This document shows positions 24,504 to 33,665 of a DNA stretch of 64,000 bases, in pieces. How positions within the stretch are numbered: position 1 is the stretch's first letter; every line of letters starts with the position of its first letter. This DNA is from an uncultured Oscillospiraceae bacterium (lineage in GTDB: Bacteria; Bacillota; Clostridia; Oscillospirales; Acutalibacteraceae), in the NCBI GenBank assembly GCA_900547445.1, contig URGJ01000002.1, forward strand, positions 1-64,000, read 5' to 3'. A model generated the notes under the pieces. The model had not been told where the DNA came from, searched no databases, and worked only from the letters and a program-made list of their open reading frames with translations. The position numbers were made by a program, and so were the translations under genes.

Positions 24504-26033
24504 ATGTCTGAACGCAAACGCGGAATAAGGATTCAAACCCGAATTATTATCTCTGCTTTACTGCTTTTATTACAGCTGGTTTTCCTTTTTTACGTACTTT
24601 ACGATGTTACCGCAAAGTCTGTGGCGTTATACTCCCTTTCAATGATTGCGGGTACTGTAACGGTTATCTATATTTTAAACCGCCGCGGTAATCCCGACCA
24701 TAAAATCGCCTGGATTATTTTTATACTGATATTTCCTGTTTTCGGCATCTCTGTTTTTCTCTTATGGGGAGGCGGAAGAGTTTTACCGCATCTGCGCAGA
24801 AAGATGGAAAAATGCGAATCACATTATCTTCCTTATCTAAAGGAGGACCCGAAGGTAAGGGACAGGCTCCATTATTATGATATGTTCCATTCCCGCCAGG
24901 CTGACTACCTTTCGGGTGAATCGGGTTATCCGCTTTACGGCAATACCGAAACCGAATATCTTTCTCCGGGTGAAAAAATACTCGAAAAAATGCTTTCCGA
25001 GCTAAGCAGAGCGGAAAAATATATTTTTATGGAATTTTTTATCCTTGCGGAAGGCTATATGTGGGACGAGATACACAAACTACTTTTGCAAAAGGTTAAA
25101 GCGGGTATAGAGGTTAGAATAATTTTCGACGATTTTGGTTCTATAAAGCGCCAGCACAGGGACTTTATTAAAAATCTGCGCGACGAGGGTATGGCCGTAT
25201 CGGTATTTAACCCCATAAAGCCGTCTATGAATATATTTATGAATAACCGAAGCCACCGCAAAATTGTGGTGATAGACGGTGAAACCGCCTTTACAGGGGG
25301 GTTTAACATAGGGGATGAGTATATCAACCGTATGGTGCGCTTCGGTAATTGGCTCGACAGCGGAATAATGCTTAAAGGCGAAGCGGTAAGGAGCTTTCTT
25401 GCAATGTTCCTATGTATGTGGGAGTTCACGACAAAGGAGCAGCTTGACATCAATTCTTACTTAGCAGATTATAAAGCCGAGGACAGCGGCTTTGTTCTGC
25501 CCTATTGCGACGACCCGCTTAACGACAAAAACCCCGCCGAGGGTATTTATATGCAGATATTAAACACCGCGCAGAAATATGTATATATAGCCTCGCCGTA
25601 CCTTATAATTGATAATACTATGACCTCTATTTTAAGAATGGCGGCGAAATCGGGGATAGATGTGCGTATAGTCACCCCGCATATTCCCGATAAATGGTAT
25701 GTCCACCCGGTCACTCAGTACAATTATTTAGAGCTTTTGGAGGCCGGAGTAAGAATTTACGAATACACCCCCGGGTTTATTCACTCTAAGCTTTTTGTTT
25801 CGGACGACAAAATAGCGACCGTCGGCACCGTTAATATGGATTACAGAAGCTTTATTTTCCACTTTGAATGTGGGGCTTGGATATGCGATAACAACACGGT
25901 TCTTGACATAAAGAACCAATTTGAGGATATAATTTCAAAATCGCAGGAAATAAAAATAGAGGAATGGAAAAAGCGCCCTCTTTCAATGCGCTTAAAGCAA
26001 GCAATTTTGCATATATTTGCTCCGTTTATGTAA
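24504..26033 (+). CDS. cls: Cardiolipin synthase (phospholipase D superfamily)
   Basis: The 509-residue membrane enzyme joins two phosphatidylglycerols to cardiolipin. Two N-terminal helices (IIISALLLLLQLVFLFYVLY; IAWIIFILIFPVFGISVFLLWGGGR) precede two PLD domains, each with an HKD motif: HRKIVVIDGETAFTGG and HSKLFVSDDKIATVG. The start is ATG 24504, with GAGGGG eight bases upstream; a GTG three codons earlier lies within that ribosome site. No terminator was identified after it. Confidence 0.94.
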   Translation: MSERKRGIRIQTRIIISALLLLLQLVFLFYVLYDVTAKSVALYSLSMIAGTVTVIYILNRRGNPDHKIAWIIFILIFPVFGISVFLLWGGGRVLPHLRRKMEKCESHYLPYLKEDPKVRDRLHYYDMFHSRQADYLSGESGYPLYGNTETEYLSPGEKILEKMLSELSRAEKYIFMEFFILAEGYMWDEIHKLLLQKVKAGIEVRIIFDDFGSIKRQHRDFIKNLRDEGMAVSVFNPIKPSMNIFMNNRSHRKIVVIDGETAFTGGFNIGDEYINRMVRFGNWLDSGIMLKGEAVRSFLAMFLCMWEFTTKEQLDINSYLADYKAEDSGFVLPYCDDPLNDKNPAEGIYMQILNTAQKYVYIASPYLIIDNTMTSILRMAAKSGIDVRIVTPHIPDKWYVHPVTQYNYLELLEAGVRIYEYTPGFIHSKLFVSDDKIATVGTVNMDYRSFIFHFECGAWICDNNTVLDIKNQFEDIISKSQEIKIEEWKKRPLSMRLKQAILHIFAPFM

Positions 26034-26089
26034 TAATGCTTACAGAATGTAGAAAGCTTCTTCAATATTTCGACATTCAGCCGCCGTTA

Positions 26090-26118
26090 TTGACATTTTA
26101 ATAATTTGCTGATATAAT
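26090..26118 (+). promoter_or_regulatory. Perfect consensus extended -10 promoter for the 47-residue protein
   Basis: TTGACA (26090-26095), 17-bp spacer, TATAAT (26113-26118), with TG one base upstream of the -10. Both hexamers are perfect, predicting strong constitutive expression of the following microprotein gene. Confidence 0.85.
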
Positions 26119-26146
26119 GTATATAACGAAACGAGGTGCTTATCAT

Positions 26147-26290
26147 ATGAAAGGTTTTCTAAAATTTATGATGTCTGCTTTCGCCGTGTTCGCCGCGGCG
26201 GTCGGCGCGCTTGTTATAATCGATAAGCTTGCCAATCAGAACCGAATCGAGGGCAATTACCTCGAGTGCGACGGTTCAGACGAAATGTAG
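26147..26290 (+). CDS. Small single-pass membrane protein, 47 residues
   Basis: ATG at 26147 (GAGGTG nine bases upstream) starts a 47-codon frame: MKGFLKFMMSAFAVFAAAVG forms the start of a membrane helix that runs to about residue 25, followed by a short polar tail with Asn, Glu, Asp and Cys ending GSDEM. Its own perfect promoter and terminator bracket it, which is strong support for a real, well-expressed gene. No family is recognised; a membrane-bound regulatory or stress peptide is possible. Confidence 0.75.
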   Translation: MKGFLKFMMSAFAVFAAAVGALVIIDKLANQNRIEGNYLECDGSDEM

Positions 26291-26293
26291 ACG

Positions 26294-26320
26294 GGAGGCT
26301 TCCAAGCGGGAAGCCTTTTA
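26294..26320 (+). terminator. Terminator of the microprotein gene
   Basis: AGGCTTCC (26296-26303) pairs with 26309-26316 around a five-base loop and is followed by TTTTATTAT. It begins four bases after the stop codon. Confidence 0.8.
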
Positions 26321-26443
26321 TTATATTCGTAAAAATCCCTAATATTGTGCTAAATAACGAATTTTTTTTGATTTTATTTAATTTTTGTTATTATTTTATA
26401 TATGATATACAATTTTCGCATAAATTATAGTTGCAGTTATATC

Positions 26444-26472
26444 TTGAAAAAGTGTTTTGAATATTGTATTAT
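26444..26472 (+). promoter_or_regulatory. Promoter candidate for glgP
   Basis: TTGAAA (26444-26449) and TATTAT (26467-26472) are 17 bp apart in an AT-rich 200-base gap, giving a leader of about 48 bases. Confidence 0.5.
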
Positions 26473-26526
26473 TTACTTGTAAATAATAACCTAAAGTATT
26501 ATATGAAATTATGAGGAGATGCTGTT

Positions 26527-28929
26527 ATGACCAAATATACCGTTTCCGCCCTTTCGGCAATGATTGAGCGAAAGCTGTCGCATAATTTCGGCGTGACCCC
26601 GTCGCAGGCGTCCGACGAGCTTTTCTATAAGGCCTGCGTGCTGGTTCTGCTTGAAATTATGAATGACCGCCGCGCAGAATTCAAGAAAGCTGCAGATGAG
26701 CAGGAAGCAAAAACCGTTTATTATCTGAGTATGGAGTTTTTGATGGGACGTTCCCTTAAAAACAATCTTTACAATTTAGATCTTACCGACACTATGGCAA
26801 AGGCTTTGGCAAAATTCAAGGTAAAGCTTGATAAGCTTTACGATTTCGAGCCTGACGCGGGGCTCGGTAACGGCGGACTCGGACGTCTTGCCGCCTGCTT
26901 CCTTGACGCGCTCTCAACAGGAAGCTACCCTGCAATGGGCTACTGTATACGCTATGAGCTTGGTATTTTTCGTCAAAAGCTGGTTGACGGCTGGCAGACC
27001 GAGATGCCCGATTTCTGGCTGCCCGGAGGCGGAGTATGGCTTGAACAGCGTCCGACCGCGGCGGTTGACGTTAATTTTGACGGCAAGATAAACGAGTGGT
27101 GGGACGGCAGCTATCACCACATTGAGCATACAGGTTACCACACCGTTCACGCCGTTCCGTACGACCTTATGGTTGCGGGCAAGGACGGCAAAACCGTAAA
27201 TGTCCTGCGCCTTTGGAGCGCGGAATGTCAGGACTTTGATATGTCCGCCTTTAATCAGGGCGACTATGTCCGCGCACTTGAACAGCGCGCTATGACCGAG
27301 ACCATTTCAAAGGTACTTTACCCCGAGGACAATCATATTGAGGGTAAGTCGCTGAGGCTTCGTCAGCAGTATTTCCTCGTTTCCGCGTCGGTTCAGGATA
27401 TTTTAAACCGCCATTTAAGAAAATATAATACGCTCGACAACCTGCCCGATAAGGTGGCCATTCACATTAACGACACCCACCCGACCCTCTCAATCCCCGA
27501 GCTTATGCGCTTTTTGCTTGACGAGTGCGGCTATGGCTGGGATAAGGCGTGGGATATCGTGACCCGCACCGTGGCTTACACCAACCACACCATTATGTCA
27601 GAGGCGCTCGAGTGCTGGCCCGTTGAGCTTATCAAGGAGCGTATTCCCAGAATTTATCAGATAATTAAGGAAATTGACCGCCGCTTTAAGGGCGAGGTTC
27701 TCTCTCGCACGGGCGACCCGTTGACCGTAGAGCGCACCGCGATTATTCAGAACGGCGTTATCAGAATGGCAAACCTCTGCGTTGCCTCCTGTCATACCGT
27801 AAACGGCGTTTCCAAGCTTCACAGCGAAATTCTTGTGAATGAGCTTTTCACCGATTACGCGAAAATGACCCCCGAAAAATTCACTAACGTAACAAACGGT
27901 ATCGCCCACAGGCGCTGGCTGTGTCAGGCTAACCCGGCGCTGACCTCTTACCTTACCGAGCTTATCGGAAACGGCTTTGTGATGAACGCCGCGGAGCTTG
28001 AAAAGCTTATGGAATACAAGGACGACAGCGCGGTACTCGAAAAATTACAGGAAATCAAGCGTCGGAACAAGGTTCGCTTTGCCGATTACGTTAAGGATAA
28101 GACCTCTATCGTCTTAGACCCCGATTCTATTTTCGATATGCAGGTTAAACGGCTTCACGAATACAAGCGTCAGCACCTTAACGCCCTTAACATTATTTCG
28201 GAATACCTCTATTTAAAGAATAACCCGAACGCCGACTTTATTCCCAAAACCTATATTTTCGGCGCAAAGGCGGCACCCGGCTACCTCTTTGCGAAAGAGA
28301 TTATTCAGATGATTTATAAGCTTTCGACAGTTATTGATAATGACCGCACAGTAAGCGACAAGCTTAAAATTCTCTTCCTTGAGGATTACCGTGTAACATT
28401 GGCTGAGCTTATGATTCCTGCCGCCGATATAAGCGAGCAGATATCATTGGCTTCTACCGAGGCGAGCGGCACGGGCAATATGAAGCTTATGATGAACGGC
28501 GCGATTACTCTCGGTACAGAGGACGGAGCTAATGTTGAAATTCACAAGGCGGTAGGGGACGACAATATAATCATCTTCGGTATGCAGACCCCCGAGGTTC
28601 TCTCTCTCCAGAAGAACGGCTACTCACCCGCTCAGTATTACAACAACAATCCCGAGCTTCGCGAAGCGCTCGACTTTATAGGCAAGGGCATTGCAGGACA
28701 GACGTTTGACAATATTTACAGTTCGCTGAAAAGCCATGACCGCTATATGGCGTTAGCCGACTTTGCCGACTATCGGAAAGCTCAAAGACGGGCAAGCACG
28801 CTTTATGCCGACAGGAATAAATGGAATAAGATGTCGCTTGTGAATATTGCGAAGTCAGGAATCTTCTCGGCAGACCGCTCAATAGGCGATTACGCCGAGA
28901 ATATCTGGCACTTAAAGCCTGTTAAGTAA
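26527..28929 (+). CDS. glgP: Glycogen/starch/alpha-glucan phosphorylase
   Basis: The 800-residue GT35 enzyme releases glucose 1-phosphate from alpha-1,4-glucans using phosphate and pyridoxal phosphate. Landmarks are YYLSMEFLMGRSL near the start, DAGLGNGGLGRLAACFLDAL, the substrate-site region KVAIHINDTHPTLSIPELMR, and EASGTGNMKLMMNGAITLGT, whose Lys binds PLP. Length is normal for bacterial GlgP. Only three bases separate it from the GH13 gene, so the two form a glucan-degrading operon. Confidence 0.96.
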   Translation: MTKYTVSALSAMIERKLSHNFGVTPSQASDELFYKACVLVLLEIMNDRRAEFKKAADEQEAKTVYYLSMEFLMGRSLKNNLYNLDLTDTMAKALAKFKVKLDKLYDFEPDAGLGNGGLGRLAACFLDALSTGSYPAMGYCIRYELGIFRQKLVDGWQTEMPDFWLPGGGVWLEQRPTAAVDVNFDGKINEWWDGSYHHIEHTGYHTVHAVPYDLMVAGKDGKTVNVLRLWSAECQDFDMSAFNQGDYVRALEQRAMTETISKVLYPEDNHIEGKSLRLRQQYFLVSASVQDILNRHLRKYNTLDNLPDKVAIHINDTHPTLSIPELMRFLLDECGYGWDKAWDIVTRTVAYTNHTIMSEALECWPVELIKERIPRIYQIIKEIDRRFKGEVLSRTGDPLTVERTAIIQNGVIRMANLCVASCHTVNGVSKLHSEILVNELFTDYAKMTPEKFTNVTNGIAHRRWLCQANPALTSYLTELIGNGFVMNAAELEKLMEYKDDSAVLEKLQEIKRRNKVRFADYVKDKTSIVLDPDSIFDMQVKRLHEYKRQHLNALNIISEYLYLKNNPNADFIPKTYIFGAKAAPGYLFAKEIIQMIYKLSTVIDNDRTVSDKLKILFLEDYRVTLAELMIPAADISEQISLASTEASGTGNMKLMMNGAITLGTEDGANVEIHKAVGDDNIIIFGMQTPEVLSLQKNGYSPAQYYNNNPELREALDFIGKGIAGQTFDNIYSSLKSHDRYMALADFADYRKAQRRASTLYADRNKWNKMSLVNIAKSGIFSADRSIGDYAENIWHLKPVK

Positions 28930-28932
28930 TTT

Positions 28933-30783
28933 ATGGAACATTATCCTTTTGATTCAAGAAATCCGCTTTACCGCAATAAATTAGGTGCTTTAGCCGAGGG
29001 GGAAACCCTTCGGCTAAAGCTGTTGTTACATAATGACGCCCGCGTTCACTCGGCTTTTTTAATTCTCCGCGACGACAGCGGCGATACCGTACGCGAGGCT
29101 AAAATGAACGCGGGGGACGAGCTTGACGGCTACCGTTTCTACGAGTGCGAAATAACTCTTTCTGAGGGGCTTTATTGGTATCAGTTCCGTTATACGAGCG
29201 ATTACGGCGAGTTTAGGGTTGTAAAAAGCGATCATTCTCTCGGTATTGTTGCAAACGAGGGAGACTGGTGGCAGCTTACGGTATATAACCGCGATTACTT
29301 GACCCCCGACTGGCTCGACGGCGGGATTATTTATCAGATTTTTCCTGACAGATTTTTTAATTCCAAAACTCCGAAGTCCAATATTCCGAAAGACAGATTC
29401 TTGTGTGAGGACTGGCAAAAACAACCCGAATACCGCCAAACGGAAGATAAATGTACTTTAGGCAACGACTATTACGGCGGCGACCTTATGGGAATAGAAA
29501 AAAAGCTCCCTTATTTACAGGAGCTGGGGGTAAGTTGTATATATTTAAACCCTATTTTCGAGGCGCACTCCAACCACCGCTACAACACGGCAGACTATTT
29601 TAAAATCGACCCGCTGCTCGGCACCGAGGAGGATTTGATTTCGCTTGTTAACGAAGCACGGCGGCATGGAATTGCGGTAGTATTAGACGGCGTTTTTTCC
29701 CACACGGGGGACGACAGCCGATACTTTAACGGCAAAAACCGTTATGATACGGTCGGGGCGGCAAATTCTCCCGATTCTCCTTACCGCAGCTGGTATAAGT
29801 TCGGTAATTACCCTACGGGTTATTCCTGCTGGTGGGGCGTGCCGTCGCTTCCCGAAACCAACGAGGACGATTTATCCTTCTCAAGCTTTATAACGGGCGA
29901 AAACGGGGTTATCAGGTATTGGCTTAAAAGAGGAGTTAAGGGCTGGCGGCTCGATGTCGCGGACGAGCTGCCCGACGGCTTTCTTGATAAAATCCGTCTT
30001 GCCGTTAAGGCGGAAGGGGAGGAAAGCTACCTTTTAGGCGAGGTTTGGGAGGACGCAACAAATAAAATTAGCTACGGCAGCCGCCGCCGATTCTTAAGGG
30101 GCAGACAGCTTGATTCGGTTATGAATTATCCCCTTGCCGAGGCGATAATTAACTTTGTAAAGGGCGGTAATTCCCGAGATTTAATTGATACCGTGCTACA
30201 AATACTCGAAAATTATCCGCCTCAGTCGGTAAAGCTTTTGATGAACCATATCGGCACCCACGACACCGCGCGGATTCTTACCCGTCTTGCAAAGGACGGC
30301 ACTGTAGGCGACCGTGAGTGGCAGTCACGGCAAGAACTTACTTCCGAGGAATACGAGCACGGCGTTAAGCTCTTGAAATTGGCGGCGGTACTGCAGTACA
30401 CAATGCCCGGCGTACCCTCTCTATATTACGGGGACGAGGCGGGAATGAGCGGCTACGGAGATCCGTTTTGCCGCGGGTGCTTTCCATGGGGAGCGGAGGA
30501 TAAGGAGCTTACCGCATTTTATAAAAAATTGGGACAGTTCAGGCGCAGAAGTCCGGTTTTCGCTTCGGGCGAGTTTGTTCCTGTGTACGCAAATTTCGGA
30601 GATATTGTATATATTCGCAAAAAGGGGAAAAACGAGGTGCTGGTGGCGGTCAACCGCTGGCACGAGCCGTCGGAAATCGAAATTCCCGATAAATTCGATA
30701 ATGCAAAAGTAATTTTCGGTAATAAACCGAAAAACGGCAAACTAAACTTAAATAAAGAGGATTTTGCGGTTTTAGAGCTTTAA
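28933..30783 (+). CDS. GH13 alpha-amylase family enzyme with N-terminal CBM34-like domain (neopullulanase/cyclomaltodextrinase type)
   Basis: The 616-residue protein has a beta-sandwich of about 120 residues and a GH13 barrel. Catalytic residues are visible: Asp341 in GWRLDVADEL, Glu370 in LLGEVWED and Asp444 in NHIGTHDTAR; the first conserved region is DGVFSHTG (252-259). No signal peptide is present, so it acts inside the cell on maltodextrin or glycogen branches, supplying chains to the phosphorylase. No clear ribosome site precedes the ATG, which lies three bases after the glgP stop; re-initiation is likely. Confidence 0.9.
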   Translation: MEHYPFDSRNPLYRNKLGALAEGETLRLKLLLHNDARVHSAFLILRDDSGDTVREAKMNAGDELDGYRFYECEITLSEGLYWYQFRYTSDYGEFRVVKSDHSLGIVANEGDWWQLTVYNRDYLTPDWLDGGIIYQIFPDRFFNSKTPKSNIPKDRFLCEDWQKQPEYRQTEDKCTLGNDYYGGDLMGIEKKLPYLQELGVSCIYLNPIFEAHSNHRYNTADYFKIDPLLGTEEDLISLVNEARRHGIAVVLDGVFSHTGDDSRYFNGKNRYDTVGAANSPDSPYRSWYKFGNYPTGYSCWWGVPSLPETNEDDLSFSSFITGENGVIRYWLKRGVKGWRLDVADELPDGFLDKIRLAVKAEGEESYLLGEVWEDATNKISYGSRRRFLRGRQLDSVMNYPLAEAIINFVKGGNSRDLIDTVLQILENYPPQSVKLLMNHIGTHDTARILTRLAKDGTVGDREWQSRQELTSEEYEHGVKLLKLAAVLQYTMPGVPSLYYGDEAGMSGYGDPFCRGCFPWGAEDKELTAFYKKLGQFRRRSPVFASGEFVPVYANFGDIVYIRKKGKNEVLVAVNRWHEPSEIEIPDKFDNAKVIFGNKPKNGKLNLNKEDFAVLEL

Positions 30784-30815
30784 TCCCCTTTATTTGGGCT
30801 TTGGAGCTGATTTAA

Positions 30816-31583
30816 TTGAGTGTTTTGCCGTATGTACTTACAATAACATTTGCCGCGGGAGTTGGCGGCACGGGGATCGGCGGTCTTTTGGGTATACTTG
30901 TAAAAAGAAAATCCGCTAAAACCGTAAGCTGTCTTTTAAGCTTTGCGGCGGGAGTAATGCTCTCGGTCGTCTGCATTGACCTTGTGCCGAGCGCGCTTGA
31001 AGGCTCTCGAATAACGCTCGTTCTCCCCGGTGTAACGCTTGGTTTTTCTGCCGTATTTCTTCTGAATGACCTTACCCTGAGGGCGCATGGCAAATCTGAT
31101 TTCGGCGGCGGGGATATTTCGGTAAAACGGCTTTTAATAGGCGGCATTGTGACGGCGGTAGCGCTTGCTCTGCACAATTTTCCCGAGGGTATGGTGATAG
31201 GCGCGTCCTTTGTTCGGTACGGCGCGGCTTACCGCTTTAACTTAAACGAAACTGCAGTTGCGGCGGTAATCGGACTTCACAATATACCGGAGGGTATGGC
31301 TATGGCGGTGCCGCTTGTTGCGGGCGGAATGAAAAAATCCTCGGCGGCGGCAATCACAGCCCTTGCGGGAGCGCCTACCGTTTTAGGCGCGGCGGCGGGA
31401 TATTTTTTAGGTACGCTCAGCCCTTTATGGCTTTCTCTTTCTTTAAGCCTTGCGTCGGGCGCTATGCTGTATGTGGTATTCGGCGAGCTCTTGCCCGAAT
31501 CGCTTGCGCTTGACAGCTCGGGACCTCCCGTTTTTTCCGCATTAGCGGGGATTTTAACAGGAATATTCATCGTTTTTTCTTGA
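30816..31583 (+). CDS. ZIP family divalent metal transporter
   Basis: The 255-residue protein has about eight hydrophobic helices and the two ZIP signatures: LHNFPEGMVIGASF in helix 4 and LHNIPEGMAMAVPL in helix 5, whose His and Glu residues form the binuclear metal site. It should import zinc or iron. A His-rich cytosolic loop is missing. The start is TTG at 30816, with GGAG about ten bases upstream. It follows the GH13 gene at a 32-base gap and may be read with it. Confidence 0.9.
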   Translation: MSVLPYVLTITFAAGVGGTGIGGLLGILVKRKSAKTVSCLLSFAAGVMLSVVCIDLVPSALEGSRITLVLPGVTLGFSAVFLLNDLTLRAHGKSDFGGGDISVKRLLIGGIVTAVALALHNFPEGMVIGASFVRYGAAYRFNLNETAVAAVIGLHNIPEGMAMAVPLVAGGMKKSSAAAITALAGAPTVLGAAAGYFLGTLSPLWLSLSLSLASGAMLYVVFGELLPESLALDSSGPPVFSALAGILTGIFIVFS

Positions 31584-31734
31584 AAAGATACTTATAATTA
31601 TTCATTACGCACCTTTGGCAGTCTGTATTATCGTTATTATAGCTTTATTCCTGAATTAGGTCAATATTATCAGGTTTACTTTTTCAGATTTTTGGTGTAA
31701 AATAATACCGTAAAATAATTTGTGCGGTGAAGTA

Positions 31735-32970
31735 ATGAAAAAAATTGTAATAATCGGCGGCGGAGCGGCGGGACTTACCGCGGCTTACAGCGCCTCGCTT
31801 AAATGCGGCAAGGACGGCGAGATAACCGTAATCGAAAGAAACGAGAGACCTGCGCGAAAACTGATGATAACGGGTAAGGGAAGGTGCAATGTCACGAATA
31901 ATTGCGATGTTGATACCCTTATCGCGAATGTGCCGAAGAATGGAAAATTTATGTTTTCCGCCTTTTCGGGATTTGATTCAAGCGATACGATGCGGTTTTT
32001 TGAGTCTTTAGGGGTTCCGCTTAAAACCGAGCGGGGAAATAGAGTTTTTCCCGTTTCGGACAAGGCTGTCGATATAGTTGACGCGCTTGTTGGAGCGGTC
32101 AAAAAAAGCGGTGTTAAAACTGTCTGCGGCAGGGCGGAAAAAATAATTGTACGTGACGGAGCGGTGACGGGGGTTAAGACCGAAAACGGCGAAATTTACC
32201 CCGCCGACAGCGTGATTTTAGCCACGGGAGGAATGTCCTACCCGCTTACGGGCTCGACGGGGGACGGCTACAAAATGGCGGCGGAGCTTTCGCATACTGT
32301 GACGGAATTAAAGCCGTCGCTTGTACCGCTAACGGTGCATGAGGGCTTTTGTTCAAGGCTCGCAGGACTATCCCTTAAAAATGTGACCCTTTCGGTCTTT
32401 GAGGAAGGCAAGAAAAAGCCTGTTTTTTCCGAGCTTGGCGAAATGCTTTTCACCCATTTCGGAATATCGGGACCGCTTACCTTAAGCGCGTCGGCGCATA
32501 TGCGGAAAATGGGTAAAACGGCTTACACTGCTTATATTGACCTAAAGCCCGCGCTTTCCGAGCAACAGCTTGACAGCCGCATTTTGCGGGATTTTGCGGA
32601 AGAAAAGAATAAGGATTTTGCAAATTCGCTTGACAAATTACTGCCTAAAAGCATTATTTCGGTTATAATAGATTTATCGGGCATCGAGCCGTCTCTCAAG
32701 GTTAATCAGGTGACACGTGAAATGAGGGCGGCGCTTTGCGGAGTTATAAAGGCTTTGCCGCTTCACATTACGGGCTTCAGACCTATTGAAGAGGCGATAA
32801 TCACAGGCGGCGGTATTTCGGTAAAGGAGATTAATCCTTCGACAATGGAGTCAAGGCTTGTAAAGGGACTTTATTTCGCGGGGGAGATTATCGACGCCGA
32901 CGCCTACACAGGCGGCTTTAACCTGCAAATTGCCTTTTCAACAGGCTTCGCGGCGGGCAAAAATGCCTGA
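31735..32970 (+). CDS. HI0933/YhiN family NAD(P)/FAD-dependent oxidoreductase
   Basis: The 411-residue flavoprotein begins with the dinucleotide-binding motif KIVIIGGGAAGLTAAYSA and carries the family features KLMITGKGRCNVTN, ILATGGMSYPLTGSTGDGY and the C-terminal FAD-binding LYFAGEIIDADAYTGGFNLQIAFSTG. No substrate is established for the family. ATG 31735 follows GCGGTGAAG; an upstream frame extension has no ribosome site. A 24-base gap to cmk points to one operon running into ispH. Confidence 0.93.
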   Translation: MKKIVIIGGGAAGLTAAYSASLKCGKDGEITVIERNERPARKLMITGKGRCNVTNNCDVDTLIANVPKNGKFMFSAFSGFDSSDTMRFFESLGVPLKTERGNRVFPVSDKAVDIVDALVGAVKKSGVKTVCGRAEKIIVRDGAVTGVKTENGEIYPADSVILATGGMSYPLTGSTGDGYKMAAELSHTVTELKPSLVPLTVHEGFCSRLAGLSLKNVTLSVFEEGKKKPVFSELGEMLFTHFGISGPLTLSASAHMRKMGKTAYTAYIDLKPALSEQQLDSRILRDFAEEKNKDFANSLDKLLPKSIISVIIDLSGIEPSLKVNQVTREMRAALCGVIKALPLHITGFRPIEEAIITGGGISVKEINPSTMESRLVKGLYFAGEIIDADAYTGGFNLQIAFSTGFAAGKNA

Positions 32971-32993
32971 CCAATACAAAAGGGAGTAATAAT

Positions 32994-33665
32994 ATGATTT
33001 CGGTAGCAATAGACGGACCCGCGGGAGCGGGAAAAAGCAGTATTTCACGCCTTGCGGCAAAAAGGCTCGGCTTTATTTATGTAGACACGGGTGCGCTCTA
33101 CCGCGCGGTGGGGCTTAAATTTTCGCTGTCAGGCGCCGATACGTCTCTTAACTGCGATATTGACGGCATTTTAGCAGAAACTGTGGTAGATATCCGTTTT
33201 AAGGACGGCGAGCAGAGGGTTTTCCTTGACGGTAGGGACGTTTCGGACGAGATACGTACACCTAACGCCTCTATGATGGCGTCGGCGGTTTCAGCCCGTC
33301 CGCAGGTGAGAGCCTTTTTACTCGAAATGCAAAGAAAGCTTGCAAGGGAAAACAATGTGGTCATGGACGGCAGGGATATTGGGACTGTCGTTTTGCCTGA
33401 CGCAAAGGTTAAAATATACCTTACCGCCTCCGCCGAGGTACGCGCTAAGAGAAGACTTAAGGAGCTTAAAGAAAAGGGCGAGAAGGTCACTTTTAAAGAG
33501 GTTTATGATGATATGGTAAAGCGCGACTATGACGATATGCATAGGAAAATCGCCCCCTTAAAGCAGGCGGAAGACGCCGTCCTTGCGGACACAACCGATT
33601 GCAGTCTTGAGGAATCGGTAGAGCTTGTTTTAAAAATAGTCAGCGAAAAGAGGACGGAAAATTGA
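32994..33665 (+). CDS. cmk: Cytidylate kinase
   Basis: The 223-residue NMP kinase phosphorylates CMP and dCMP. The P-loop is GPAGAGKSS (residues 8-16); YVDTGALYRAVG and MDGRDIGTVVLPDAKVKIYL are the CMP-binding and LID-preceding motifs, followed by RAKRR. AAAGGGAG precedes the ATG. Its stop overlaps the ispH TTG start by four bases; cmk followed by ispH-S1 is a common Clostridia order. Confidence 0.96.
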   Translation: MISVAIDGPAGAGKSSISRLAAKRLGFIYVDTGALYRAVGLKFSLSGADTSLNCDIDGILAETVVDIRFKDGEQRVFLDGRDVSDEIRTPNASMMASAVSARPQVRAFLLEMQRKLARENNVVMDGRDIGTVVLPDAKVKIYLTASAEVRAKRRLKELKEKGEKVTFKEVYDDMVKRDYDDMHRKIAPLKQAEDAVLADTTDCSLEESVELVLKIVSEKRTEN

